Shown here in pieces: positions 1-8,361 of a stretch of DNA of 64,000 nt. Each line of letters starts with the position of its first letter. Positions within the stretch are counted from its first letter, which is position 1. This DNA is from NORP181 sp047623555 (GTDB lineage: Bacteria; Pseudomonadota; Alphaproteobacteria; Rhodobacterales; Rhodobacteraceae). The stretch spans positions 1 through 64,000 of the forward strand of contig JBLHMP010000001.1 of the NCBI GenBank assembly GCA_047623555.1. Reading direction: 5' to 3'. The translations under genes were made by a program, and so were the position numbers. Below the pieces are notes generated by a model. It had not been told where the DNA came from. It made no database searches and worked only from the letters and a program-made list of their open reading frames with translations.

Positions 1-126
1 TCAAAAATCCCATGTCTATCACTCCAATATCCCCCAACAAATCCTGTCAGGAGTAAGGTTGCACATGGGTCATTTCTCGGTGACAATTCTGACCTCTACC
101 GGGTCAGTTTTGAGTGACATTCAACA
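1..126. mobile_element. Probable right end of an IS21-type insertion sequence
   Basis: Two imperfect direct repeats of the form GGGTCA-TTT-TGACA-TTC lie at 67-89 and 101-123, and the second ends in CAACA near 126. Multiple terminal repeats of this kind, 3' of istB, are typical of IS21-family elements. No transposase reading frame is inside the window, so the element would extend to the left. Sequence from 127 to 299 shows nothing recognisable. The call rests on the repeat pattern alone. Confidence 0.35.
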
Positions 127-299
127 GGCTCAGCGGACAAATCGAAGATTGCGGCATTTTCACCAGTGACTGCTCTGGGAAAAACAGCAGAGCAAACGAA
201 AGGCACAAGCTGGCGGATTTCATCTCGCTACAACAGAGATACGCAGCCGATTCTTTGGCCCACTATTGAACTGCTTTCTGCGCAATGCACTGACTGGTG

Positions 300-1421
300 T
301 TACGGATTTGGATCAGGCGCATTGCCACCTTGGATACCTGTGGGTTCAATGCAGCTTGTGCCTGCGCCGCGACAGACCATCATATAGTTTGAAAGATACG
401 GATAAGCTCCAAGTTCCGCCATGAAGGCTTGGGCAGCCATGCGGGCGCTCTCAGAAGCTCTACGCGCGTCATCTGCACGTTCTGCGGTTCGGGCACTGGC
501 CTCTTCACGGGCTTCGAGGGCGGCATCGGCTCTGGCCTCAGCCTGAATTAGCCTGTTCTCTGCGGCGTCCCATTTTAATTGGTTTGCTGCACGTTGGTCT
601 ATCCTTGCCTGTTCGCGTCGCTTAATTTCTGCCTGTTTCGCCTCTTGCCGTTCGGCATAAGCGCGGTCTGCAATCTCTTGGGCTTTGAGGCTTCGTGCAT
701 CTCGAAGCGCTTGTTGGCTCGCGGCTGCTTGCTCTGCACGAGCATTTTTAGCAGCATCATCTGCAGCTTGTTGTTCTCGCCTTTTCTTGTCTTCTTCTTC
801 TTTTGCGGCTTCTGCAACGGCTGCGGCTTGTTGGGCTGCTTCTTTTTTCGCTCGCGCGCGTTCCTCGGCTTTTTGTAGCCGCTTCAGGTCTGCGTCGGAT
901 TCGGCATCAGGGCCTGCCACGCGGCCTTGTGGGGCAATACACATGGCATCCTTGCAGTTTTTGAACGGATTACCGCCACCATTGGCTATAATCTCCCAAA
1001 GTCGCCAATTTGGTACGATAGGGTCTTCGATGGTTGTACAAATTGCGTCCTTGCATTTGATGACTGCCAGTGATGGCGTGTTAGAAAATGACGGAAGTTC
1101 TTCAAGCTTTTCGCGGAAGCAGATGGCAGAGGTGCAATCTGCAGGCAAGCCGCCGCGTAACTGCTCTTCTAACTTTGCCGCCATTATTGCCGCTAATTCG
1201 CGCCGTATCCGTTCGGTCTCCCAGTCTGCTGAGCATTTACTATCCACGCAGCCACGAAAACCAATCTCGGGTCGAGGATCATCACCGCTTACTTGCGGTC
1301 CAGCAGGCAGCGCATTAGCGAGGCTTAAAGGGGCTGGGGTACTTGGAATTGGCTGTGCCAAGGCAGGCAGCGATACGCAAGTCAATAATATCGCAACAAT
1401 TTTTCTCAGTTGACTTGACAT
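300..1421 (-). CDS. Secreted Ala-rich coiled-coil protein of unknown function
   Basis: A 373-residue protein with a clear signal peptide (residues 1-22; basic start, hydrophobic core, cleavage after ALA-Q). The region of about 30-165 contains several Cys residues in short repeats of the type VxKCKDAxC / FKNCKDAMC / CVDSKCSAD, which suggests disulfide bonding in the periplasm. Residues of about 175-335 are a long charged Ala/Glu/Arg/Lys-rich coiled coil. The C-terminus has two further Cys residues and is Pro-rich. I do not recognise a family. It sits alone between an IS-like end and the integrase of a tRNA-borne element, so it is probably element cargo. A hairpin (1425-1463) covers its ribosome binding site. 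Confidence 0.6.
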   Translation of the reverse strand: MSSQLRKIVAILLTCVSLPALAQPIPSTPAPLSLANALPAGPQVSGDDPRPEIGFRGCVDSKCSADWETERIRRELAAIMAAKLEEQLRGGLPADCTSAICFREKLEELPSFSNTPSLAVIKCKDAICTTIEDPIVPNWRLWEIIANGGGNPFKNCKDAMCIAPQGRVAGPDAESDADLKRLQKAEERARAKKEAAQQAAAVAEAAKEEEDKKRREQQAADDAAKNARAEQAAASQQALRDARSLKAQEIADRAYAERQEAKQAEIKRREQARIDQRAANQLKWDAAENRLIQAEARADAALEAREEASARTAERADDARRASESARMAAQAFMAELGAYPYLSNYMMVCRGAGTSCIEPTGIQGGNAPDPNP

Positions 1422-1424
1422 TTA

Positions 1425-1463
1425 AGTCATCCTTATCCTGAAATCACCATGATAAGGATGACT
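1425..1463 (-). promoter_or_regulatory. Perfect 13-bp inverted repeat sequestering the ribosome binding site
   Basis: AGTCATCCTTATC at 1425-1437 and its exact complement GATAAGGATGACT at 1451-1463 are separated by 13 bases. On the minus strand this becomes a stem-loop whose 3' arm carries AAGGAT, the only Shine-Dalgarno-like sequence upstream of the ATG at 1419-1421. The stem would hide the ribosome binding site of the secreted coiled-coil protein. It could instead be a protein operator. Confidence 0.55.
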
Positions 1464-2170
1464 CGAAATGTTACAAGCCTTCAAGCATCGCGTTCTCAAC
1501 CATTAGAGCGAGGATTTGAAGTTCTTGTTCTACCTTATGGCTGAAAATAGAAGTTCATTCCCATTGTTGATTTGAACGGCTCATCAGCGCTTACCTCTCA
1601 TCCCTCACAACTTCCGCAGCTCGTGAGAGTGTAACGTGCGATCCCTAGGTTGCGAAAAATACGTAGAAAGTAAGGACACAAACGCTTGGCAAAAACTGCC
1701 AGCTTTCTTTCACGATTTTGGCTGTGCCAACAAAAGCCGCCATTCGTGCTTATCGCAGCATATTGCACTTTGGGCTGAGAGCCGCCGTTAGACGCGTTTT
1801 GCACGAGCGGCAGCTTTGGGCCGAAAGCGCCAGTTGCCTTGATTAACGCGGACGACTGCTTCGTCCCGCTCGTTGGTTACTACTTGCTGCTGTGACGAAG
1901 GTCTGCTTTGACGCTGCCACCCAAATTCCGAAGAATGGCCATTTAGGGGAGGGTCAGTGCTCTGGGTTTAAGTTTCACCCCGACTAGCTGACTACTTGAC
2001 TACCTCGACTTGAAGCCGTTCATGGGCACGCGCTGGACCTCTATCATTCTCATGTCTCTAATATTAATTCATTAAAACATCGGGTTATGCATAGGTGCGG
2101 TCCCTGCCGTCGAAGCACATTCGCCTTGATTTTGCGAAGAAAGCTAAGAAACAAAGGTGTCACTGGCTAC
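1464..2170. other. Noncoding stretch within the integrated element
   Basis: About 700 bases with no convincing gene in either strand: the longest open frame (1598-1804, minus, 68 codons) has no ribosome binding site and an unnatural composition. I see no RNA gene. The stretch is more AT-rich than the chromosome to the right and may hold decayed element sequence. Confidence 0.5.
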
Positions 2171-3460
2171 CTACCAAGTTTTCGACAACCACTTCCTCAA
2201 AACATCCTGTTGATATCCGTCACCGTAGCGGCTGGCGACGTCCTTGTTTGAGTGGCCAAGCAGAACCTTGGAAATCTCTTCTGGTGCCTCGACAGATCGC
2301 AGTTGGTCCTTCTTTCGGTGCCTCAAAGAGTGGATGCTTTTTAGCGGATCATCGATCACCTTTCGAAGGTGCTTCATCAGAGCAGCAGAGGCATTGGTGT
2401 TGCCGCCGACTTTACCGTACCGGACAAACAGTGGTTCGCTGTCTTCCCTACCATGCTTCAACTCGAACAGAAGGTTGTAGGCTCGCTCTGACAAGGGAAC
2501 TGTTCTCTTGCTGCTGTCTGTCTTGAGTGACCTGAAATGGTTCGCTTGGATGGCCAGGTTACGGTCTTGCAGGTTGATGTCGCCACACAACGCACCAGAC
2601 ACCTCTGCCAACCGAGCACCAGTGTCGCAGAGTGCCACAAAGAGAGCCTGTAGGTCTCCTGTAGGGATAGCGTCACGAACTGCCGCAACGTCTATCTCTG
2701 TGAGGCTCTTGCGGTCTCCCGCTGTGCTACCTGACCCCTTGATACGCAGCTTGTTAAACGGGTTGAGGTAGTTGTGAATACCACGTTCGGTGATTGCATG
2801 ATTGATCACAGCTTTGATGGTGTTGTTGTAGCGGTTCACACTGTTAGGAGAGACCCTAGTCATCAGGGCGTCCCGGTATTTCGTTGCGTCTTTACGCGTG
2901 AGCTTTGTCAGCCCTGCGGTGTTCACCTTATGCGTTCCAAGGATTGCCAACAGGTCGGCCTTCGATCGGTTCAGATATTTGCTCAGGTTCTTGTTTGTGG
3001 CGGCGTCTTTGTACTCAGCGTACAGGTCGTAAGCATCACTGAGGGTGAATATCTTCTTCGGTACAGAGGCACCAAGAAGGTTGCCTAACACCTCTGGTTC
3101 TACATCGTCCTCTAACTGGTGACCCATATCCCAAAGCGCCGCCTCAAAGTTCTCATCGATATCACCCGCTTCCAGTTGGTCTGCTGCATCTCTGCCGTAT
3201 CTCGCTTCGACCAAGGCAAGGGTTCGGTCTGTTGTATTCTGGCCGGCCAGACGCGCAAAAAGAGCCTCTACCGCGTTGTGAACTAGGGGGAGGGCAGTGA
3301 TCATTTCAGAGTAGCTGCTACCCAGACTGTGGTAGATTGTCTCTTTGCCAACCTCACCAATGAGGCGTTTTGGTACGTTTCTCTTGTACTGGTACGCTCC
3401 CCAAGTCCTCTGCCGGACATACTTCGGTAGCTTCTTTTTGGGTTTGGTTATCACAGTCAC
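2171..3460 (-). CDS. Site-specific tyrosine recombinase / integrase
   Basis: A 429-residue phage-type integrase. The N-terminal ~60 residues (YVRQRTWGAYQYKRNVP) resemble the DUF6538-type start common in alphaproteobacterial integrases. The C-terminal half has the catalytic set: Arg in TGARLAEV (about residue 281), the Lys region after SLKTDSSKRTVPL, HxxR in HSLRHRK (about 376-379), His in LLGHSNK (about 401) and the nucleophile Tyr in ASRYGDGY (about 409). It cuts and rejoins DNA at an attachment site. The gene begins 190 bp from the 3' end of the tRNA-Leu gene, the usual arrangement for an element integrated in a tRNA gene, and GGTTCG repeats lie in between. The element would extend leftwards out of the window. 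Confidence 0.9.
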   Translation of the reverse strand: MTVITKPKKKLPKYVRQRTWGAYQYKRNVPKRLIGEVGKETIYHSLGSSYSEMITALPLVHNAVEALFARLAGQNTTDRTLALVEARYGRDAADQLEAGDIDENFEAALWDMGHQLEDDVEPEVLGNLLGASVPKKIFTLSDAYDLYAEYKDAATNKNLSKYLNRSKADLLAILGTHKVNTAGLTKLTRKDATKYRDALMTRVSPNSVNRYNNTIKAVINHAITERGIHNYLNPFNKLRIKGSGSTAGDRKSLTEIDVAAVRDAIPTGDLQALFVALCDTGARLAEVSGALCGDINLQDRNLAIQANHFRSLKTDSSKRTVPLSERAYNLLFELKHGREDSEPLFVRYGKVGGNTNASAALMKHLRKVIDDPLKSIHSLRHRKKDQLRSVEAPEEISKVLLGHSNKDVASRYGDGYQQDVLRKWLSKTW

Positions 3461-3542
3461 ACCTCTCTGTTGTCGTTATTGCTGTGTGGTTCAACCTTAG
3501 CAAGAGAGCCGGAGAGGAGTGTGTCAAACCCTGACAAGGTGT

Positions 3543-3592
3543 GGTTCGATTGCGACGCAAAAGGTTCGCAAAACGGTTCGCTTTTAGGTTCG
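3543..3592. repeat. Four GGTTCG direct repeats, candidate integrase arm-type sites
   Basis: GGTTCG occurs at 3543-3548, 3563-3568, 3575-3580 and 3587-3592, spaced by 20, 12 and 12 bases, about one helical turn or a little more. They lie between the integrase start and the tRNA-Leu 3' end, the place where recombinase arm-binding and excisionase sites are normally found. The function is inferred from position. Confidence 0.45.
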
Positions 3593-3649
3593 GATAAAGC
3601 AGCAACTTCAACCACTTACCTAGAAATCATGAGCAAAATAAGGGGTTTC

Positions 3650-3700
3650 TGGTGCCCAGGAGAGGACTCGAACCTCCACATCCTTGCGAATACTAGCACC
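3650..3700 (-). other. Probable attachment site (attL/attR) at the tRNA-Leu 3' half
   Basis: The 3' half of the tRNA, from the anticodon loop to CCA, is the usual core for tyrosine recombinase integration, and the integrase gene is immediately beyond it. A second copy of this 3' segment should mark the other end of the element; none is found in positions 1-3649, so the far end would be outside the window. Confidence 0.4.
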
Positions 3701-3735
3701 TGAAGCTAGCGCGTCTACCATTCCGCCACCTGGGC
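3650..3735 (-). tRNA. tRNA-Leu (anticodon CAG)
   Basis: Read on the minus strand, the acceptor arms GCCCAGG and CCTGGGC pair, followed by discriminator A and an encoded CCA. The anticodon stem CTAGC/GCTAG encloses loop TTCAGGT, giving anticodon CAG, which reads CUG. The T-arm contains GGTTCGAGTCC and there is a long variable arm, as in a class II leucine tRNA. Length is 86 nt including CCA. The gene is intact although an integrase lies beside its 3' end, so the integrating element must restore the 3' part. Confidence 0.95.
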
Positions 3736-3924
3736 AGGTGTCGTGTGCCGTGCAGTAAGCCGAGCCGAGGGGGGTGTCAAACAGAAACTTTGGCTTTTGG
3801 GTGACTTGTTTGGTGTAATCCGCAGAAACCGGGGTGTGTTGTCAAATTCGATAGGTATTGCGGCTTGTTTGCGGCTCGTCAGAGGAGTAATCAGCAAAGG
3901 AGTATTAGTCTAAGGAGCCTTCGC

Positions 3925-4908
3925 ATGTCGAATCTCGTCACGATTTATGGTGGATCCGGGTTTGTCGGTCGCTATATCGCGCAACGCATGGCAAAAGCAG
4001 GCTGGCGCGTTCGCGTCGCTGTTCGGCGTCCCAACGAGGCGCTTTTTGTCAAACCTTACGGTGTGACCGGGCAGGTTGAACCTGTGTTGTGCAACATTCG
4101 CGATGACGCCTCGGTGGCGGCTGCAATGGCGGGCGCTGATGCGGTCGTGAACTGTGTTGGCATAGCCTATGAAGTTGGCAAAAACACCTTTGACGATGTT
4201 CATATCGATGGCGCTGACCGGGTGTCCAGGCTTGCAGCTGAAAATGGCGTTGGGCGGCTGGTGCATATATCAGCGATTGGTGCCGATGCTGAATCCAACT
4301 GTAACTTTGCCCGTTCAAAAGCAGAAGGCGAGGCGGCTGTTCTGACGCATATGCCGGATGCAGTGATTTTACGCCCGTCTGCGATATTCGGCACCGAAGA
4401 CACGTTTTTCAACTTTTACGCAGGTTTGACGCGACTGGGCCCGATCATGCCGATCGTTGGTGGCCAGTCCTTGTTCCAACCGGTTTGCGTCGAAGACGTG
4501 GCCCAGGCTGTCGAAGTCGCTGTTGTCGGCGATGCCGTGTCCGGTGTTTACGAACTCGGCGGGCCAGATGTGGCCAGCCTGCGCGATCTGATTGACAGTA
4601 TGCTGGGTGTGATCCGGCGGCGCCGTTTGGTGCTGAACATGCCGTTCTTTATGGCGCGGTTGATGGGTTTTGGTTTTGATATGATGCAGGTGATGAGCCT
4701 TGGTTTGATTACCAACGCCGTGCTGACCCGCGATCAGGTGCGCGGATTGGCGCAGGACAACAAGGTATCGGATGGGGCCAGGGGTCTGGCCGATCTGGGT
4801 ATCGTACCGGTACCGATGGAAACCGTGTTGTCTGATTATTTGTGGCGGTTCCGTCCCTCAGGGCAATATGCTGCGATCAAAGAATCCGCGCGCAATTTGC
4901 GGACATAA
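3925..4908 (+). CDS. NDUFA9-like complex I-associated NAD(P)H-binding protein
   Basis: A 327-residue SDR-fold protein beginning MSNLVTIYGGSGFVGRYIA, with the Rossmann glycine motif GGSGFVG (about residues 9-15), ILRPSAIFG (about 150), and the extended C-terminal part typical of the complex I NDUFA9 family. Such proteins bind NADPH and stabilise or help assemble respiratory complex I in alphaproteobacteria and mitochondria. The ATG at 3925 was chosen because AAGGAG lies 7 bases upstream at 3912-3917; an in-frame start at 3865 would lack one. The gene ends 10 bp from the convergent uppP. Confidence 0.85.
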   Translation: MSNLVTIYGGSGFVGRYIAQRMAKAGWRVRVAVRRPNEALFVKPYGVTGQVEPVLCNIRDDASVAAAMAGADAVVNCVGIAYEVGKNTFDDVHIDGADRVSRLAAENGVGRLVHISAIGADAESNCNFARSKAEGEAAVLTHMPDAVILRPSAIFGTEDTFFNFYAGLTRLGPIMPIVGGQSLFQPVCVEDVAQAVEVAVVGDAVSGVYELGGPDVASLRDLIDSMLGVIRRRRLVLNMPFFMARLMGFGFDMMQVMSLGLITNAVLTRDQVRGLAQDNKVSDGARGLADLGIVPVPMETVLSDYLWRFRPSGQYAAIKESARNLRT

Positions 4909-4918
4909 CATCGCCGCC

Positions 4919-5722
4919 TTAGCTATAGGTCCAGGCCAATAGCACCAGTCCAAGAGCGATTCGATAGATCACGTAGGGTGTGAAGTTGACGCTGCGCAGC
5001 AGGCGCATCATCAGCGAGAGCGCAATCATTGCTGAGGCAAAGGCGAATACTGCGGCCAATGCGCCGTCGCGTAGGGCGGCGCTGTCGGCGGTGATGGCGG
5101 CTTTGGTGCCCACCAGCAAGCCCGAGGCAATGATTGCCGGGATCGACATCAGCATGGAAATGCGGGCCGCATCTTCGCGCCCATATCCAAGGCGCCTTGC
5201 CCCGGTGATGGTGATGCCAGACCGGGACGTGCCGGGGATCAGGGACAGTGCCTGCCAAAATCCCATGATAACCGCGTCTTTCAGGGTCCAGTCTTCGGCA
5301 ACTTTGGTCGACGGGCCGGTGCGATCCGCCCAATACAGAACAATGCCGAAAATCAGCATTGTCCAGCCGATGACCGTGATTGATCGCATGGCCTGACTTA
5401 GCCCGCTGAAATACAGGGCCGCCCCCATCAACACGAGGGGCAGCATGCAAACGATCAAACGCAAGGCAAGTTCTGCGCCGGGGGTGTCGACTTTGCCCCG
5501 AACCAGCCGCCCAAGCCCGATCAGGCTCATGCGAACGTCACTCCGGAAATATAGCACAACCGCACCCAAAGTGCCGATATGAACCGCGACGTCAATCAGT
5601 TGACCCTGATCGTCCAGTCCGGTGAGTTCGGGCAATAGAATCAAGTGGCCCGAGGATGAAATTGGCAGAAACTCGGTTATTCCCTGGATTACGGCCACAA
5701 GGATAAGTTGAAATAGCGGCAT
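4919..5722 (-). CDS. uppP: Undecaprenyl-diphosphatase
   Basis: A 267-residue integral membrane protein that dephosphorylates undecaprenyl diphosphate to recycle the lipid carrier of peptidoglycan synthesis; it also gives bacitracin resistance. The BacA/UppP signatures are plain: QGITEFLPISSSGHL at residues 13-27 and ALSLIPGTSRSGITI near residue 160, each carrying active-site residues facing the periplasm. About eight hydrophobic segments are present and the length is normal. It is divergent from gltD and convergent with the NDUFA9-like gene. Confidence 0.95.
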   Translation of the reverse strand: MPLFQLILVAVIQGITEFLPISSSGHLILLPELTGLDDQGQLIDVAVHIGTLGAVVLYFRSDVRMSLIGLGRLVRGKVDTPGAELALRLIVCMLPLVLMGAALYFSGLSQAMRSITVIGWTMLIFGIVLYWADRTGPSTKVAEDWTLKDAVIMGFWQALSLIPGTSRSGITITGARRLGYGREDAARISMLMSIPAIIASGLLVGTKAAITADSAALRDGALAAVFAFASAMIALSLMMRLLRSVNFTPYVIYRIALGLVLLAWTYS

Positions 5723-5865
5723 TTCTGGATTTTCTTGTTGTAAGGATGCTGTTTGGATCAGGTATAAATACCTTGTTTCAAATAGAAAGCGCTGATTTAT
5801 GTCCGCTTTGATACCTAAAAATGTTGCGATGCAGCAAAAAAATGATGACTGTGCGGAATATTTCT

Positions 5866-5896
5866 GATTAAAGGTCAGTACAGCTGACTTTTAATC
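5866..5896. promoter_or_regulatory. 13-bp inverted repeat upstream of gltD
   Basis: GATTAAAGGTCAG (5866-5878) and CTGACTTTTAATC (5884-5896) are complementary apart from one G-T position, with a 5-base spacer. The site is in the 226-bp divergent region between uppP and gltD, 52 bp before the gltD start. It may be an operator or a leader hairpin; there is no T-run to make it a terminator. Confidence 0.45.
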
Positions 5897-5948
5897 CCAT
5901 TCGTGATCCTCTAGACAGGCTCAACCAAGCAATCATGGAGTTTGACCA

Positions 5949-7385
5949 GTGGCCAGGCAACCGATGTTAAAATTTGTCCAAATTGACCGCGACATGCCGA
6001 CAAAGCGTGACGCAACTGAACGCCGTGCGGATTTTGACGAAATCTATGCTGAGTATGCGGGCGCCAAAGCGCGCGAGCAGGCCAGCCGGTGCAGCCAGTG
6101 TGGCGTGCCCTATTGTCAAAGCCATTGCCCATTGCAAAACAACATTCCCGACTGGCTGTACCTAACGGCCGAGGGGCGTTTGCAAGAGGCGTATGAGGTC
6201 AGTCAGGCGACCAATACTTTCCCCGAAATCTGTGGTCGTATCTGCCCGCAGGATCGTCTGTGCGAAGGCAATTGTGTGATCGAATCATCGGGCCACGGCA
6301 CCGTGACGATTGGCTCGGTTGAGAAATATATTACCGATACCGCATGGGAAAACGGCTGGGTGAAGCCGATTGTGCCGATGCAGGAACGCGAACAAAGCGT
6401 TGCCATTATCGGCGCTGGCCCCGGTGGTCTGGCAGCCGCGGATGTGCTGCGTCGTGCGGGTGTGCAGGTGACCGTTTATGACAGCCACGACCGCGCCGGT
6501 GGTTTGCTGATCTATGGCATTCCCAGCTTTAAGCTTGAAAAAGACATAGTGATGCGGCGCAATGATCAGCTCGCGCAGGGTGGCGTGACGTTTGTGCAAA
6601 ATTGCACTGTCGGTCAGGATATATCGTTTGCCGATCTGCGCGCCAAACATGATGCCGTTATCATCGCCACTGGCGTTTACAAATCGCGCGATCTAGAGAT
6701 GCCCGGAAGTGGCGCACAAGGCATTGAAAAGGCGCTTGATTTTCTGACGGCCTCAAACCGCAAAAGCTTTGGTGACGATGTGCCGGACTATGATTCCGGC
6801 CGACTGAATGCCAATGGCAAACGGGTTGTGGTCATCGGTGGTGGCGACACAGCGATGGATTGCGTGCGCACATCGATCCGACAGGGCGCGATATCGGTCA
6901 AATGCCTGTACCGGCGGGACCGCGCGAACATGCCGGGATCGTTGCGCGAAGTGCAGAACGCCGAAGAAGAAGGCGTGGTTTTTGAATGGCTGCGCGCGCC
7001 CAAGGGTTTTGTTGGCAGTGATCAGGTCACCGGTGTGATGGTGCACAAAATGCGTCTGGGTGCTCCGGATGTGTCAGGCCGTCAGGCCCCCGAAGTGATC
7101 GAAGGTGCCGATTATGTCGAAGAGGCAGATCTGGTCATCAAAGCACTGGGGTTTGAGCCGGAAGACCTGCCAACCCTGTGGGATCAGCCCGATTTGCCGG
7201 TAACACGTTGGGGTACAATTACCGCCGACTTTACCAGCGGCGCCACGGCGATGCCGGGCGTTTATGCGGTTGGGGATATCGTGCGCGGTGCATCCCTGGT
7301 GGTCTGGGCGATCAAAGACGGGCGCGACTGTGCCGAGGCGATTTTGGAGCAGTTGTACAGTGCGGGTAAAATTGCGGCCGAGTAG
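5949..7385 (+). CDS. gltD: Glutamate synthase (NADPH) small subunit
   Basis: A 478-residue beta subunit of GOGAT. It oxidises NADPH on FAD and passes electrons through Fe-S clusters to GltB for conversion of glutamine and 2-oxoglutarate to two glutamates. Visible: the N-terminal Fe-S cysteine sets CSQCGVPYCQSHC (about 38-50) and CGRICPQDRLCEGNC (about 94-108), the FAD motif GAGPGGLAAA (about 155) and the NADPH motif GGGDTAMDC (about 297). The GTG at 5949 is chosen because GGAG lies 8 bases upstream and family members begin a few residues before MLKFV; an ATG at 5964 is the alternative. Two small GFA genes separate it from gltB, its partner. Confidence 0.95.
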   Translation: MARQPMLKFVQIDRDMPTKRDATERRADFDEIYAEYAGAKAREQASRCSQCGVPYCQSHCPLQNNIPDWLYLTAEGRLQEAYEVSQATNTFPEICGRICPQDRLCEGNCVIESSGHGTVTIGSVEKYITDTAWENGWVKPIVPMQEREQSVAIIGAGPGGLAAADVLRRAGVQVTVYDSHDRAGGLLIYGIPSFKLEKDIVMRRNDQLAQGGVTFVQNCTVGQDISFADLRAKHDAVIIATGVYKSRDLEMPGSGAQGIEKALDFLTASNRKSFGDDVPDYDSGRLNANGKRVVVIGGGDTAMDCVRTSIRQGAISVKCLYRRDRANMPGSLREVQNAEEEGVVFEWLRAPKGFVGSDQVTGVMVHKMRLGAPDVSGRQAPEVIEGADYVEEADLVIKALGFEPEDLPTLWDQPDLPVTRWGTITADFTSGATAMPGVYAVGDIVRGASLVVWAIKDGRDCAEAILEQLYSAGKIAAE

Positions 7386-7476
7386 ATCACTTTGATAGCA
7401 AACGGACCTTGCAGTAGTCGATATACGTCAATCATTCTGACCCACCCAGGGTACAGCAAACAGGAAGGGACAAAAC

Positions 7477-7905
7477 ATGGCGGATAAAACCGGGCATTGT
7501 ATGTGTGGCGCAGTCAGTTTTGTCGCAACCGAAATGGCAGGCAATTTTTCGCGCTGTCATTGCAAGATGTGCCAGCGATGGGTGGGCGGGCCATATAACG
7601 GCGTTCAGGTTGATACTGACAATCTGATGCTCACGGGTGCCAACAACATTTCGGTTTTCACCAGTTCCAATTTTGCCGAACGCGGCAATTGTAAGGTCTG
7701 CGGCTCGCCGGTTTTCTGGCGGCTGACGGCGGGGCCATATGTGGGCAGGACCAGCATTGCGCTGGGTCTGTTGGACGACACCGATGGCATGGTGATGACA
7801 TCCGAGTCGTTTGTTGACCTTAAGAACAGCACCAGCACGGTGCCCGAGGACCGGCAACAAATGACGTCCGGCGATGTGGCCAAGTTAATAGCTGAATTTT
7901 GTTAG
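7477..7905 (+). CDS. GFA family zinc-binding protein (first copy)
   Basis: A 142-residue protein of the GFA / CENP-V fold (named after glutathione-dependent formaldehyde-activating enzyme). Zinc ligands are visible as GHCMCGAV (residues 7-10), RCHCKMC (about 27-32) and CKVCGSP (about 72-75). Most members of this family have no proven reaction, so activity on S-hydroxymethylglutathione should not be assumed. It shares the layout, sequence motifs and length with the next gene, so the pair arose by tandem duplication. It lies between gltD and gltB in the same direction; its 3' end is 14 bp from the next start. Confidence 0.8.
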   Translation: MADKTGHCMCGAVSFVATEMAGNFSRCHCKMCQRWVGGPYNGVQVDTDNLMLTGANNISVFTSSNFAERGNCKVCGSPVFWRLTAGPYVGRTSIALGLLDDTDGMVMTSESFVDLKNSTSTVPEDRQQMTSGDVAKLIAEFC

Positions 7906-7919
7906 GGGTGGACCAGACG

Positions 7920-8357
7920 ATGGGTGATAAAACAGGTCAGTGCATGTGCGGCGCAGTCAAATTTACCCTGCGCGATGTGAAAACCGAATTTGGCGCCTGT
8001 CATTGCGAGATGTGCCAGCGCTGGGCCGGGTCTGCGTTGCTGGCAATCACCGTTCCGCCCGAAACGGTGACGTTTGATGGCGGTGAGAATGTTCAGACGT
8101 TCCAATCGTCTGAGTGGGCCGAACGCGGCTGGTGTGGCAAATGCGGGTCCGGGATGTGGTACCGCGTGACCAGCCCGGGGCCTTATGGCGGCACCTATCA
8201 TATGCCGATTGGCCTGCTGGATGATGCCAGCGGAATGACCCTGACATCCGAGATATTTGTCGACGTAAAAAGCCCTGCGTTTTCCTATGCAGGTGATACC
8301 AAAAAGATGACTGGCGCCGAAGTGATGGCACAATTTTCCCCGCCAGAAGGAGAATAA
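7920..8357 (+). CDS. GFA family zinc-binding protein (second copy)
   Basis: A 145-residue paralogue of the preceding gene, with the same Cys pattern: GQCMCGAV, ACHCEMCQRW and GKCGSGMWYRV. The ATG at 7920 is used, preceded by AGGGGTGG; a TTG at 7899 in frame overlaps the upstream gene and is less likely. Residues around the zinc sites are conserved between the copies while loops have diverged, so both seem to be under selection. It ends 4 bp before gltB and is therefore very probably co-transcribed with it. Confidence 0.8.
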   Translation: MGDKTGQCMCGAVKFTLRDVKTEFGACHCEMCQRWAGSALLAITVPPETVTFDGGENVQTFQSSEWAERGWCGKCGSGMWYRVTSPGPYGGTYHMPIGLLDDASGMTLTSEIFVDVKSPAFSYAGDTKKMTGAEVMAQFSPPEGE

Positions 8358-8361
8358 AGAC

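Noticed and set aside
685..1413. 242-codon plus-strand frame opposite the secreted coiled-coil protein
   Set aside because: The minus-strand protein has a signal peptide and typical coiled-coil composition; the plus-strand product is Ser/Cys-rich noise.
1598..1804. 68-codon minus-strand frame in the noncoding stretch
   Set aside because: No ribosome binding site, no recognisable features, and composition unlike neighbouring genes.
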